A DNA stretch of 10,888 nt from an uncultured Eubacteriales bacterium (GTDB lineage: Bacteria > Bacillota > Clostridia > Oscillospirales > Oscillospiraceae): assembly GCA_900549705.1 (NCBI GenBank), contig URPI01000066.1, positions 1-10,888 on the forward strand, in the 5' to 3' direction. This document shows positions 1-6,157 of the stretch, piece by piece (positions within the stretch are counted from its first letter, which is position 1; each line of letters begins with the position of its first letter). A program made the translations under genes and the position numbers. The notes under the pieces were generated by a model, which saw only the letters and a list, made by a program, of their open reading frames with translations, was not told the DNA's origin and made no database searches.

Positions 1-49
1 CGCATCGCCGTTGGCTGTTCATAAATTATTAGTCAGGACAGTCTAGTAG

Positions 50-85
50 GGGTCGCCAACCTGGCGACCCGAGCGGCGAAGCCGC
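50..85. repeat. Two-hairpin palindromic repeat, left copy
   Basis: Two perfect hairpins lie in a row. The first has 9-bp arms GGGTCGCCA/TGGCGACCC (50-58 and 62-70) with loop ACC. The second has arms GCGGC/GCCGC (73-77 and 81-85) with loop GAA. A related pair occurs in opposite order and orientation at 758-797. Short palindromes with 3-nt loops like these are typical dispersed REP-like intergenic repeats. No protein is encoded here. Confidence 0.7.
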
Positions 86-124
86 CTTTGCTCCCCTGGA
101 AGGGTGTTGCAGAGCGCAGCGAAT

Positions 125-170
125 CTTTCAAAATGATGATTGCCGGGGGCAATCATTCCACTGTTGAAAG
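125..170. repeat. Extended stem-loop repeat
   Basis: Outer arms CTTTCAA (125-131) and TTGAAAG (164-170) enclose a perfect 9-bp inner stem, ATGATTGCC (136-144) and GGCAATCAT (148-156), with loop GGG. The flanks (about 100-200) are written in the same repeat-like style. It may be part of a larger dispersed element or a small structured RNA. No promoter or terminator was found to support a transcript. Confidence 0.5.
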
Positions 171-315
171 GTGGCCGAACGTAGTGAGGTCGGAGGGGTT
201 TGTACGTCAACAGAGAGGTTCGATGAATGGTAAAAGCCAAAGTTACTGCGCTCGACGCCGTGAAAACGCCGTGTCTACGTCAGGCGGACACGCAAAATCA
301 ATCCATTGAACAAAG

Positions 316-355
316 TCAACTATCCAGCAACACTTCCTTGATGCAGGATAGTTGA
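316..355. repeat. 10-bp inverted repeat with 20-nt loop
   Basis: TCAACTATCC (316-325) and GGATAGTTGA (346-355) are perfect inverted copies around a 20-nt loop. A smaller stem, CGTGTC/GACACG (270-275 and 287-292), lies just upstream. The role is unknown. It could be a protein-binding site beside the origin or a hairpin in a transcript. The rest of 1-460 shows no gene, tRNA or promoter that I can support. Confidence 0.45.
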
Positions 356-424
356 ACAGAATAAACTGTCCGCTGCCCCCACCTGTGAACATCTCTTAGA
401 ATCTGCACAGGGTTTTCATCCCGC

Positions 425-726
425 TGTGGAGTATTGTTTGTTTTTGTCTGAAATTTCTGTTTTTATCCACAGGCTGGTGAGAACCATGTTGGTTTCTTTG
501 TAAAATAAAAGAAGATATTTATATCATTCCATAGGTTTTTGTAGTAGTAACGGTAGTAGTACGAAGTTATGTGGATAACTGTCGAAAGCTGAGCGGTGAT
601 GCGGATTTTTTCTCCACAACCGATTCTGTGGAGAACTACAACTTATCCACAGGCTGTTGCACCAAGCTGTGTGCGCAAATTTTTTCCACAGAAAAAGAAT
701 GCACATTCAACAAGGCCTGTGCATAA
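425..726. other. oriC: Probable replication origin (oriC): DnaA-box cluster
   Basis: Perfect DnaA boxes TTATCCACA lie at 463-471 (+), 570-578 (-) and 643-651 (+). One-mismatch boxes are TTCTCCACA at 610-618 (+) and 627-635 (-), which form an inverted pair, TTTTCCACA at 682-690 (+) and TTATGCACA at 718-726 (-). A two-mismatch box lies at 425-433 (-). Seven good boxes in 264 bp, in a gene-free region with a DnaA-trio-like run and an AT-rich tract, is what a Firmicute oriC looks like. DnaA would bind the boxes and open the AT-rich tract. dnaA, dnaN and rpmH are absent from the window; dnaA may lie left of base 1. The alternative is a regulatory DnaA-box cluster away from the origin, but the trio plus AT tract argues for oriC. 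Confidence 0.78.
484..562. other. Putative DNA unwinding element with DnaA-trio run
   Basis: Bases 542-562 read as triplets TAG TAG TAA CGG TAG TAG TAC on the plus strand. This is the 3'-[G/A]AT-5' repeat known as the DnaA-trio in Bacillus subtilis. Read on the minus strand, the order is a perfect DnaA box (570-578), a 7-nt spacer, the trio run, then an AT-rich tract (about 484-540). That is the known order of the basal origin unwinding system. The central CGG triplet departs from the pattern. Confidence 0.65.
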
Positions 727-757
727 AATTTTTGCGTCGAAAATGCCCCAACAACTG

Positions 758-797
758 CGGCGGCAAAGCCGCCGACGGGTCGACTGATAGTCGACCC
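758..797. repeat. Two-hairpin palindromic repeat, right copy (inverted)
   Basis: Hairpin one has arms CGGCGGC/GCCGCCG (758-764 and 768-774) with loop AAA. Hairpin two has arms GGGTCGACT/AGTCGACCC (777-785 and 789-797) with loop GAT. Read on the minus strand, the order of the two hairpins matches the repeat at 50-85. The two copies therefore form an inverted pair flanking the DnaA-box cluster. Confidence 0.7.
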
Positions 798-859
798 TAC
801 GGTTTGAGCGGGAAGCTACATCACTTCAACGCACGGCTCATTTGCGGAAGCGTTTCCAT

Positions 860-1020
860 TAGATAATAGATAAGGGATAAGAGATAAAAGTGAATAACTG
901 AAACGCCCACGAAACGGTCATAAAAATTATTATCTATTACTGATTCACTCCTATTTCTTATCTGAGCCCACGCAGTGGGCGTTTCCGGGGCAGGGAACTC
1001 CCGTATCGGTACGCGCCCTG
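860..1020. repeat. AT-rich inverted-repeat cluster and hairpins
   Basis: Several interlocking inverted repeats lie here. TAATAGATAA (864-873) is inverted at 930-939. A GATAAG...AGTGAAT stretch (876-896) is imperfectly inverted at 941-962. GAAACGCCCAC (900-910) is perfectly inverted at 975-985. A local hairpin GCCCAC/GTGGGC with loop GCA follows at about 966-980, and CAGGG/CCCTG pairs at 991-995 and 1016-1020. The left and right arms occur in the same order, so they cannot all pair at once. It is probably a dispersed intergenic element, possibly composite. No gene is visible. Confidence 0.5.
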
Positions 1021-1037
1021 TAGCGTCATTAAAAAGA

Positions 1038-1066
1038 TTGACGAAAATGGAAAAAGCGGATATACT
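1038..1066 (+). promoter_or_regulatory. Promoter of the alpha-glucan operon
   Basis: A -35 box TTGACG (1038-1043), a 17-bp spacer and a -10 box TATACT (1061-1066) form a strong sigma-A type promoter. Transcription should begin near 1073, giving a leader of about 58 nt before the start codon at 1131. Confidence 0.75.
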
Positions 1067-1130
1067 AAGATAAAATTGTAAAAAGGGGATACTCCCCCAA
1101 ATCCGTTTGAGAAGCAATGGGAGGAACAAT

Positions 1131-3092
1131 ATGCGTTTTGTTTATGGCAAGCAGGAAATGCGCAGCCTTTCCCGCAGTCAGGAGAGCTGCTTTTTGCTGA
1201 CCAATGGGCTGGGCGGCTATGCCAGCCTGACGGCAGCCTACTCTGCCAACCGGTGTGACCAGGGCGTACTGATTGCGGCGCAGAAGGCTCCGGGAGAGCG
1301 GGTGACCCTGGTGCATCGGCTGCGGGAAACACTCACCGTGGACGGAAAGCCCTATTGGCTCTCCACCCAGCAGTTCGCCGACGGCACCCAGCCGGAGGAT
1401 GGCTTCCGCAACCTCAGCTTCTTCGCATTTGAAAATATCCCCCATTGGCGCTATCATATCGGCGGCGTGCGGGTCACCCGCACCATGGCCATGACCTATG
1501 GGCAGAATACCACCGCCGTGATTTATAAGGTAGAAAATCAGTCCAATGATGCTTGCTCCCTGACGGTGGATCCCTTTGTGAAATTCGGCCCCAAGGAAAC
1601 CGCAATCAAGGCTGCCCCAAACATCAGCTTCAGTCAGGGCAAGGTCATGGGCGACAAGTATACCCTGCATATTTCCACCACCGCCGCCCTCCGTGAAATG
1701 CCGGTGTGCAGCCAGATGCTGGCATACCCCGAGGATTCCAAGGATGGCCGCCCCGGTCAGGGCGTGGCCGCCTGCGTGTGCCGGGCGGAGATTGCCGTGG
1801 AGGCGGGGCAGACCAGGGAATTTTCCATTATTTTCTCCAACCGCCGCCAGTTCCTTACCGCCGAGGAGATTGTATCCACCCAGCTGCGCCACCAGGGTGA
1901 GCTGGAAAGCCGGGCAGGCTTCCGGGACCCTCTGGCGCGGCAGCTGGCAGTCAGCGCCGATGCCTTTGTTGTCCGGCGGGCTTCCACCAATGGCATGACC
2001 ATCCTGGCCGGTTACCCCCTGTTTTCCGACTGGGGGCGGGACACCATGATTGCCCTCACCGGCTGTGTGCTGGCAACGGGACGGTTTGTGGATGCGGCCA
2101 GCATTCTGCGCACCTTTCTGGCCTACGAAAAGGATGGCCTGGTTCCCAATCTGTTCCCGGAGGAGGGGAGCGATCCGCTGTATAATACCGTGGATGCCTC
2201 TTTGCTGCTGATTGATGCCGTGTGGCAGTTTGTGCAGCGCAGCGGCAGCTGGGATTTTGTGGCTGAGGCTTACCCCACCCTGGAGCGCATCATTGAGGCC
2301 TACCGGAAGGGCACCCACCATGCGATTTATATGGATGACGACTGCCTGATTCATGCCGGAGAGGGCAAGGACCAGGTGACCTGGATGGATGTGTGCGTCA
2401 ATGGCATCCTGCCTACCCCCCGCCACGGCAAGCCCGTGGAGGTGAATGCCTACTGGTATAACGCCCTGAAAATCATGGAAGAATTTTCCAACAATCTGGG
2501 CATTTCCGGGAAGGATTACGGCGAGCTGGCACGGAGCGTGCGGGATTCCTTTGTTTCCAAATTCTATATGGAGGACAAGGGTTACCTGCGGGATGTGCTC
2601 TCCGGTACGGCGGCGGACGAGCAGCTGCGGTGCAATCAGATTTGGGCGCTGAGTATGCCTTATACCATGCTCACCCGGGAGCAGGAATGCCGGGTGCTGC
2701 ACACGGTGGAGCAGCAGCTGTTTACTTCCTGCGGGCTGCGCACGCTGGCACCCAGTGACCCGGAGTATGTGGGCTTCTACGGCTGAGATCAGGTGCGCCG
2801 GGACATGGCTTATCACCAGGGCACTACCTGGGTGTTCCCCCTGGGGGCGTTTTTCCTGTCCTATTTGAAGGTGCGGGACAACAGCCCGGAGGCAAAGGCG
2901 GATGTCCGCGCCCAGCTGGCAGCCTTGGAGCCGATGCTGCGGGAGGGTTGCGCCGGCCAGCTCCCGGAAATTTACGACGGCGATAACCCCGGCATCGGCA
3001 AGGGCTGCTTTGCCCAGGCCTGGAGCGTGGGCGAAATTCTGCGAGTGTACGAGGCCATTGATAAAAACGGAGGACTATTGTTCCATGAGTGA
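1131..3092 (+). pseudogene. Glycogen debranching enzyme (GH133), interrupted by in-frame TGA
   Basis: The reading frame encodes an amylo-alpha-1,6-glucosidase, which removes alpha-1,6 branch glucose from glycogen-type glucans in the cytoplasm. The start at 1131 is chosen for the GGGAGG site 6 nt upstream; the in-frame TTG at 1107 is less likely. The N-terminal domain shows the debranching-enzyme signature TNGLGGYASLT. The C-terminal catalytic domain shows SDWGRDTM (residues 299-306), YNTVDASL (351-358) and YHQGTTW (561-567). A TGA at 2784-2786 (codon 552) lies between GFYG and DQVRRDMAYHQGT, where relatives, as I recall the family, usually carry glycine. GGA to TGA is a one-base change. The frame then stays open and family-like to the natural stop at 3090, 653 codons in all, a normal family length. 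The break therefore looks recent, or is a sequencing error. The truncated 551-residue product lacks the last conserved catalytic-domain segment and is probably inactive. Family call sure; functional state uncertain. Confidence 0.88.
2787..3092 (+). pseudogene. C-terminal part of the debranching enzyme after the TGA
   Basis: This segment is in the same frame as the upstream part and holds the conserved YHQGTTW motif of the alpha/alpha-barrel catalytic domain, so it is not an independent gene. The first possible restart is ATG at 2805, within RRDMAYHQGT, with no convincing ribosome binding site. The last 8 bases overlap the start of the GH13 gene, and the GGAGGA site for that gene (3069-3074) lies inside this segment. 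Loss of translation here could therefore also lower expression of the next gene. Confidence 0.8.
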
Positions 3093-4719
3093 ATTGATTC
3101 TTGATAAATCCCGCTGGGGCTGGTGGCAGAGCGCAGTTTTTTATCAGATTTACCCCAAGAGCTTTTTGGATACCACCGGCAGCGGTGTGGGTGACCTGAA
3201 GGGCATCACCCAAAGGCTGGACTATTTGCAGCAGCTGGGCATCAGCGGCATTTGGCTGTCCCCGGTGTTCCGGTCCCCCCAGGTGGATAACGGCTATGAT
3301 ATTTCCGACTACTGCGCCATTGACCCGCTGTTTGGTTCCATGGAGGACATGGAGGAGCTGATTGCGGAAGGAAAAAAACGCAATATTTCCATCATTCTGG
3401 ATTTGGTGCTCAACCATTGCTCCGACCAGCATCCCTGGTTTTTGGAGGCAAAAAAGAGCAGGGAGAACCCCTTCCACGACTATTTTCTGTGGAAGGATGG
3501 CGACGGCATTACGCCTCCCAATGAAATGCGCGCCTGCTTCGGTGGTCCCGCCTGGACATATGTGCCGGAAATCGGCCAGTGGTATTTCCATCAGTTTGCC
3601 CCCCAGCAGCCGGACCTGAACTGGACAAACCCCGCCATGCGGCAGGCGCTCTATCGCGCCATCCGCTTCTGGGTGGACAAGGGGGTGGAGGGCTTCCGCC
3701 TGGATGTCATCGACCAGATTGGAAAAGACCCGGATTTGCAGGTTACCGGCAACGGACCCCGACTTCACGAATATCTGCGGGAGCTGTCCGCCGCCGCTTT
3801 CCAGGAGCCGGGCATCGTCACCGTGGGCGAAGCCTGGGGGGCGGATGTAGAGCGGGCGAAGCTCTACAGCAATCCCGATTGCAGCGAGCTTTCCATGGTG
3901 TTCCAGTTCCAGCACATCGGTCTTGACCAGCAGGAGGGCAAGGAAAAGTGGGACACAAAGCCCCTGTATCTGCCTGATTTGAAGCGGTGTCTGGCGCACT
4001 GGCAAAACGGCCTCCACGGCTGCGGCTGGAACAGCCTGTTTATGAATAACCACGATTTGCCCCGGGTGGTTTCCCGCTGGGGAAATGACGGGGTTTACCG
4101 CGTGAAGTCGGCCAAAATGCTGGCCACCATGCTCCATGGCATGGAGGGCACACCCTATATTTACCAGGGTGAGGAGCTGGGCATGACCAACATCAAGCTG
4201 CCCATCGGGGAATATCGGGATCTGGAAATCCTGAATATGTACAAAGAGCGCATGGCAAAGGGCTACCGGGAGGAGGACGTGATGGCCTCCATCTATGCCC
4301 GTGGCCGGGACAATGCCCGCACCCCCATGCAGTGGACTGACAGCGAGAACGCAGGCTTTACCACCGGCACCCCCTGGATGCCTCTGAACCCCAATTATCA
4401 CGAAATCAATGCAGAGCAGGCGCTGGCGGACCCGGATTCCGTGTTCCATTATTATCGGAGGCTCATTCACCTGCGCAAAACCACACCGGTCATTCGCCAT
4501 GGTGACTTTACGCTGCTGGACGCGGACAACGAAAAGGTGTTCTCCTACGTCCGCCGGGATGACGAACACGAATTGCTGGTGGTGTGCAACTTCACCGGTG
4601 AAACCTTGGCGTATCCTGTTCCCGCAGAATTTGGGGAGGCTGAAATGATGCTGTGCAATGATGACTGCCATCACGACGGCACCCTAAAGCCCTACGAAGC
4701 CTTTATGCTCATAAAGTAA
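3085..4719 (+). CDS. GH13 alpha-glucosidase, oligo-1,6-glucosidase-like
   Basis: This 544-residue cytoplasmic glycoside hydrolase has all the GH13 landmarks. Region I is DLVLNH (106-111). The QPDLNW motif (175-180) is typical of the oligo-1,6-glucosidase subfamily. Region II is GFRLDVI with nucleophile Asp207, region III is VGEAWG with acid/base Glu249, and region IV is NNHD with Asp324. The residue after the nucleophile is Val208. In this subfamily Val there goes with alpha-1,6 (isomaltase) activity, while Ala or Thr goes with maltase activity. Likely substrates are isomalto-oligosaccharides or the short branches left by glycogen or starch breakdown. The start at 3085 is supported by GGAGGA 10 nt upstream and overlaps the debranching gene by 8 nt. 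It may be annotated malL or treC; the motifs fit malL better. No signal peptide is seen. Confidence 0.93.
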   Translation: MSELILDKSRWGWWQSAVFYQIYPKSFLDTTGSGVGDLKGITQRLDYLQQLGISGIWLSPVFRSPQVDNGYDISDYCAIDPLFGSMEDMEELIAEGKKRNISIILDLVLNHCSDQHPWFLEAKKSRENPFHDYFLWKDGDGITPPNEMRACFGGPAWTYVPEIGQWYFHQFAPQQPDLNWTNPAMRQALYRAIRFWVDKGVEGFRLDVIDQIGKDPDLQVTGNGPRLHEYLRELSAAAFQEPGIVTVGEAWGADVERAKLYSNPDCSELSMVFQFQHIGLDQQEGKEKWDTKPLYLPDLKRCLAHWQNGLHGCGWNSLFMNNHDLPRVVSRWGNDGVYRVKSAKMLATMLHGMEGTPYIYQGEELGMTNIKLPIGEYRDLEILNMYKERMAKGYREEDVMASIYARGRDNARTPMQWTDSENAGFTTGTPWMPLNPNYHEINAEQALADPDSVFHYYRRLIHLRKTTPVIRHGDFTLLDADNEKVFSYVRRDDEHELLVVCNFTGETLAYPVPAEFGEAEMMLCNDDCHHDGTLKPYEAFMLIK

Positions 4720-4721
4720 AA

Positions 4722-4774
4722 ATGTCCGGGTGAAAACCACCGCAATTGCGGCCTTCACCCGGACATCATTTTTT
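4722..4774. terminator. Bidirectional Rho-independent terminator
   Basis: Perfect 13-bp arms (4722-4734 and 4754-4766, core GTCCGGGTGAA) enclose a smaller CCGC/GCGG stem. On the plus strand T6 follows (4769-4774), which ends the alpha-glucan operon. On the minus strand the stem is followed by a short T run (complement of 4717-4721), so it can also end the transcript of the small peptide gene at 4930-5013. Confidence 0.9.
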
Positions 4775-4819
4775 GCCGATTATATATTAAAAAATCTGCC
4801 CGGAAATAGGGCAGGGACA

Positions 4820-4848
4820 TTGACAACACGCTGAAATTGGGGTATAGT
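4820..4848 (+). promoter_or_regulatory. Promoter of the antisense RNA
   Basis: A perfect -35 TTGACA (4820-4825), a 17-bp spacer and -10 TATAGT (4843-4848). No plus-strand gene follows. The transcript should begin near 4855 and meet a terminator at 4898-4941. Confidence 0.8.
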
Positions 4849-4854
4849 ATAGGT

Positions 4855-4941
4855 GCGATGGGGTGCTGCCAGCAGACGGTTTCCCCAGTTCAGGTAGAGA
4901 AGTAACCGCAGCTGTGGAAAGTGGAGCGGTTACTTCTTTTT
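4855..4941 (+). ncRNA. Putative antitoxin antisense RNA (~87 nt)
   Basis: A strong promoter (4820-4848) and a strong terminator define a short transcript with no open reading frame of note. Its 3' hairpin has 12-bp arms AGAAGTAACCGC (4898-4909) and GCGGTTACTTCT (4926-4937), followed by T5. The RNA is complementary to the last 12 bases of the minus-strand peptide gene (4930-5013) and to its 3' untranslated region. If the peptide mRNA runs on to the terminator at 4722-4766, the whole RNA would be complementary to it. Convergent toxin and antisense genes overlapping at their 3' ends are the layout of txpA/RatA-type and bsr-type type I systems in Bacillus. The function is inferred from layout only. 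Confidence 0.65.
4898..4941 (+). terminator. Terminator of the antisense RNA
   Basis: A perfect 12-bp stem (4898-4909 with 4926-4937) and a 16-nt loop are followed by TTTTT (4937-4941). The right arm overlaps the stop codon of the peptide gene on the other strand. In the minus direction the T run is poor (TTCTCTACC), so it would terminate that transcript weakly. Confidence 0.8.
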
Positions 4942-5013
4942 ACTTTCCGCATACGCGAGAATAGCAACAATGAGCATACAGAACTGAATTAAATCAGACC
5001 ATGTAACATTCAT
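4930..5013 (-). CDS. 27-aa hydrophobic peptide, putative type I toxin
   Basis: The peptide reads MNVTWSDLIQF, then a hydrophobic stretch (residues 8-22, core MLIVAILAYA), then ESKKK. One short membrane span with a basic C-terminus is the build of holin-like and Fst/TxpA-like type I toxins, which damage the inner membrane when overproduced. It has its own promoter (5120-5148) and a leader of about 100 nt. A G-rich ribosome binding site (complement of about 5019-5026, GGGGGTGG) lies some 5 nt before the ATG. An antisense RNA gene overlaps its 3' end. Family membership is from resemblance only. Alternatively it is a small membrane protein of another role. Confidence 0.68.
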   Translation of the reverse strand: MNVTWSDLIQFCMLIVAILAYAESKKK

Positions 5014-5113
5014 ATCTGCCACCCCCTCTCTTTATCGATTGGGGGCAAAAGAAGAAGTTCACCCCCGAAGGAAAACGTCGGGGGAAACCGCCTGCCGTGG
5101 TGCCGGCAGCACC
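5014..5113 (-). promoter_or_regulatory. Structured leader that can mask the peptide ribosome binding site
   Basis: In the minus-strand transcript, the G5 run of the ribosome binding site (complement of 5022-5026) can pair with a C5 run (complement of 5041-5045) across a 14-nt loop. Upstream, a 7-bp hairpin TCGGGGG/CCCCCGA (positions 5062-5068 and 5078-5084) supplies further C and G runs that could compete. Masked start sites are usual in type I toxin mRNAs. Confidence 0.5.
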
Positions 5114-5119
5114 GCGGTT

Positions 5120-5148
5120 AGAATAGCACAGGATAACGTATATTGCAA
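5120..5148 (-). promoter_or_regulatory. Promoter of the small peptide gene
   Basis: On the minus strand: -35 TTGCAA (5143-5148), a 17-bp spacer and an extended -10, TGC followed by TATTCT (5120-5125). The start of transcription should be near 5113. Confidence 0.65.
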
Positions 5149-5254
5149 CAAAAATTTCCTGCCCTTTTTTGTTTGGGTGGGTTTTTTTCTGGATAAAATC
5201 ACCTTATTGGTGCGAATGCGTGCAATCATTGCGTGACTGCGGGCAGCGGCCGCC

Positions 5255-6157
5255 TTACAGCGGCTGCAATTTTTGCAGCACCTCTTTGAAATAGTCCGGC
5301 AGGGGGGCAAACACCATCACCGGGCGGCCGTCCCGGGGATGGCGGAAGCACAGCGCCCCGGCGTGGAGGCACTGGGTGTCCTGCCCCAGCTCCTTTTTCT
5401 TGTGCCCATAAACCGTGTCTCCCAGAATGGGATGACCGATATAGGCCATATGCACCCGAATCTGATGGGTGCGGCCTGTTTCCAGATGGCAGCGGATGTG
5501 GGTATAGCCCCGGTAGCGCTGCACCACCTCCCAGTGGGTGACGGCATTTTTGGAATTGCGCTGGGTGACGCACATTTTTTTCCGGTCGGTGGGATGCCGC
5601 CCGATGGGAGCATCCACCGTGCCGCTGTCCTCCTTCAGCGTGCCGCAGACAATGGCCTCGTAGGTGCGAGCCATGGTATGGTCAACCAATTGGGAAGCCA
5701 GCACCGCATGAGCCAAATCATTTTTGGCAACGGCCAGCAGGCCGGAGGTATCCTTGTCAATCCGGTGGACGATGCCCGGGCGCAGCTCACCGTTGATGCC
5801 GGAGAGACTGTCCCCCAGGGCGTACAGCAAGCCATTGACCAGGGTGTCATCCTGGTGACCGGGGGCGGGATGCACCACCAGCCCCTTGGGCTTGTTGATG
5901 ACCACCACATCCTCGTCTTCATACACGATGTCCAGGGGAATGTCACGGGCTTCCACGTCGATTTCTTTTGGCTCCGGCAGGGTTACCTCCACCGTGTCGC
6001 CAGGGGTCAGACGGTCATTTTTCTTTCCCGCCTTTCCGTTCAGGGTGACGCAGCCCTCATCCAAGAGCTTCTGGGCGGCGGAGCGGCTCAGGTTCAATTC
6101 GCTGCGCGCCAAAAAGGCATCCAGCCGTTCTCCGGCGGTATCTGCAAAAAGGGTCAT
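5255..6157 (-). CDS. rluD: RluA/RluD-family 23S rRNA pseudouridine synthase
   Basis: This 300-residue enzyme turns uridines into pseudouridines in large-subunit rRNA. An S4 RNA-binding domain is at the N-terminus (about residues 11-65, RLDAFLA...SRSAAQKLLDEG). The catalytic motif GIVHRIDKDTSGL carries the invariant Asp134. The RTHQIRVH motif (229-236) and the following GHPILGD segment are typical of the RluA family. The start ATG overlaps the lspA stop by 4 nt (ATGA), and a GGAAGGAAG site lies upstream within lspA, so the two are co-translated. In Bacillus the gene beside lspA, ylyB, belongs to the same family. Exact target uridines cannot be read from sequence; RluD is the usual name. No clear Rho-independent terminator follows the stop. 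Confidence 0.93.
   Translation of the reverse strand: MTLFADTAGERLDAFLARSELNLSRSAAQKLLDEGCVTLNGKAGKKNDRLTPGDTVEVTLPEPKEIDVEARDIPLDIVYEDEDVVVINKPKGLVVHPAPGHQDDTLVNGLLYALGDSLSGINGELRPGIVHRIDKDTSGLLAVAKNDLAHAVLASQLVDHTMARTYEAIVCGTLKEDSGTVDAPIGRHPTDRKKMCVTQRNSKNAVTHWEVVQRYRGYTHIRCHLETGRTHQIRVHMAYIGHPILGDTVYGHKKKELGQDTQCLHAGALCFRHPRDGRPVMVFAPLPDYFKEVLQKLQPL

Noticed and set aside
88..309. Small plus-strand frame of 73 codons at the left end
   Set aside because: It overlaps hairpin repeats, has no ribosome binding site and its sequence follows the palindromes.
50..797. CRISPR-like array of palindromes
   Set aside because: The hairpins differ in sequence and spacing, there are no regular repeats and spacers, and no cas gene is near.
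1065..2816. Minus-strand open frame of 583 codons
   Set aside because: It lies opposite the debranching enzyme, whose plus-strand product is clearly family-like; the minus product has no recognisable motif and its composition is that of an antisense shadow.
2784..2830. TGA read as selenocysteine with a hairpin just downstream
   Set aside because: A weak hairpin (GGTG...CACC) can be drawn after the TGA, but the site is a glycine position in the family as I recall it, not a Cys/Sec site, and the sequence there is fixed by conserved protein residues.
1131..3092. Genetic code with TGA as glycine (code 25) or tryptophan
   Set aside because: Other genes here end in TGA (GH133 frame, lspA, Nudix hydrolase, both small genes at 9008-9516), and no other gene contains an internal TGA.
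2824..4674. Minus-strand open frame of 616 codons
   Set aside because: Antisense shadow of the GH13 gene, which has all catalytic motifs on the plus strand.
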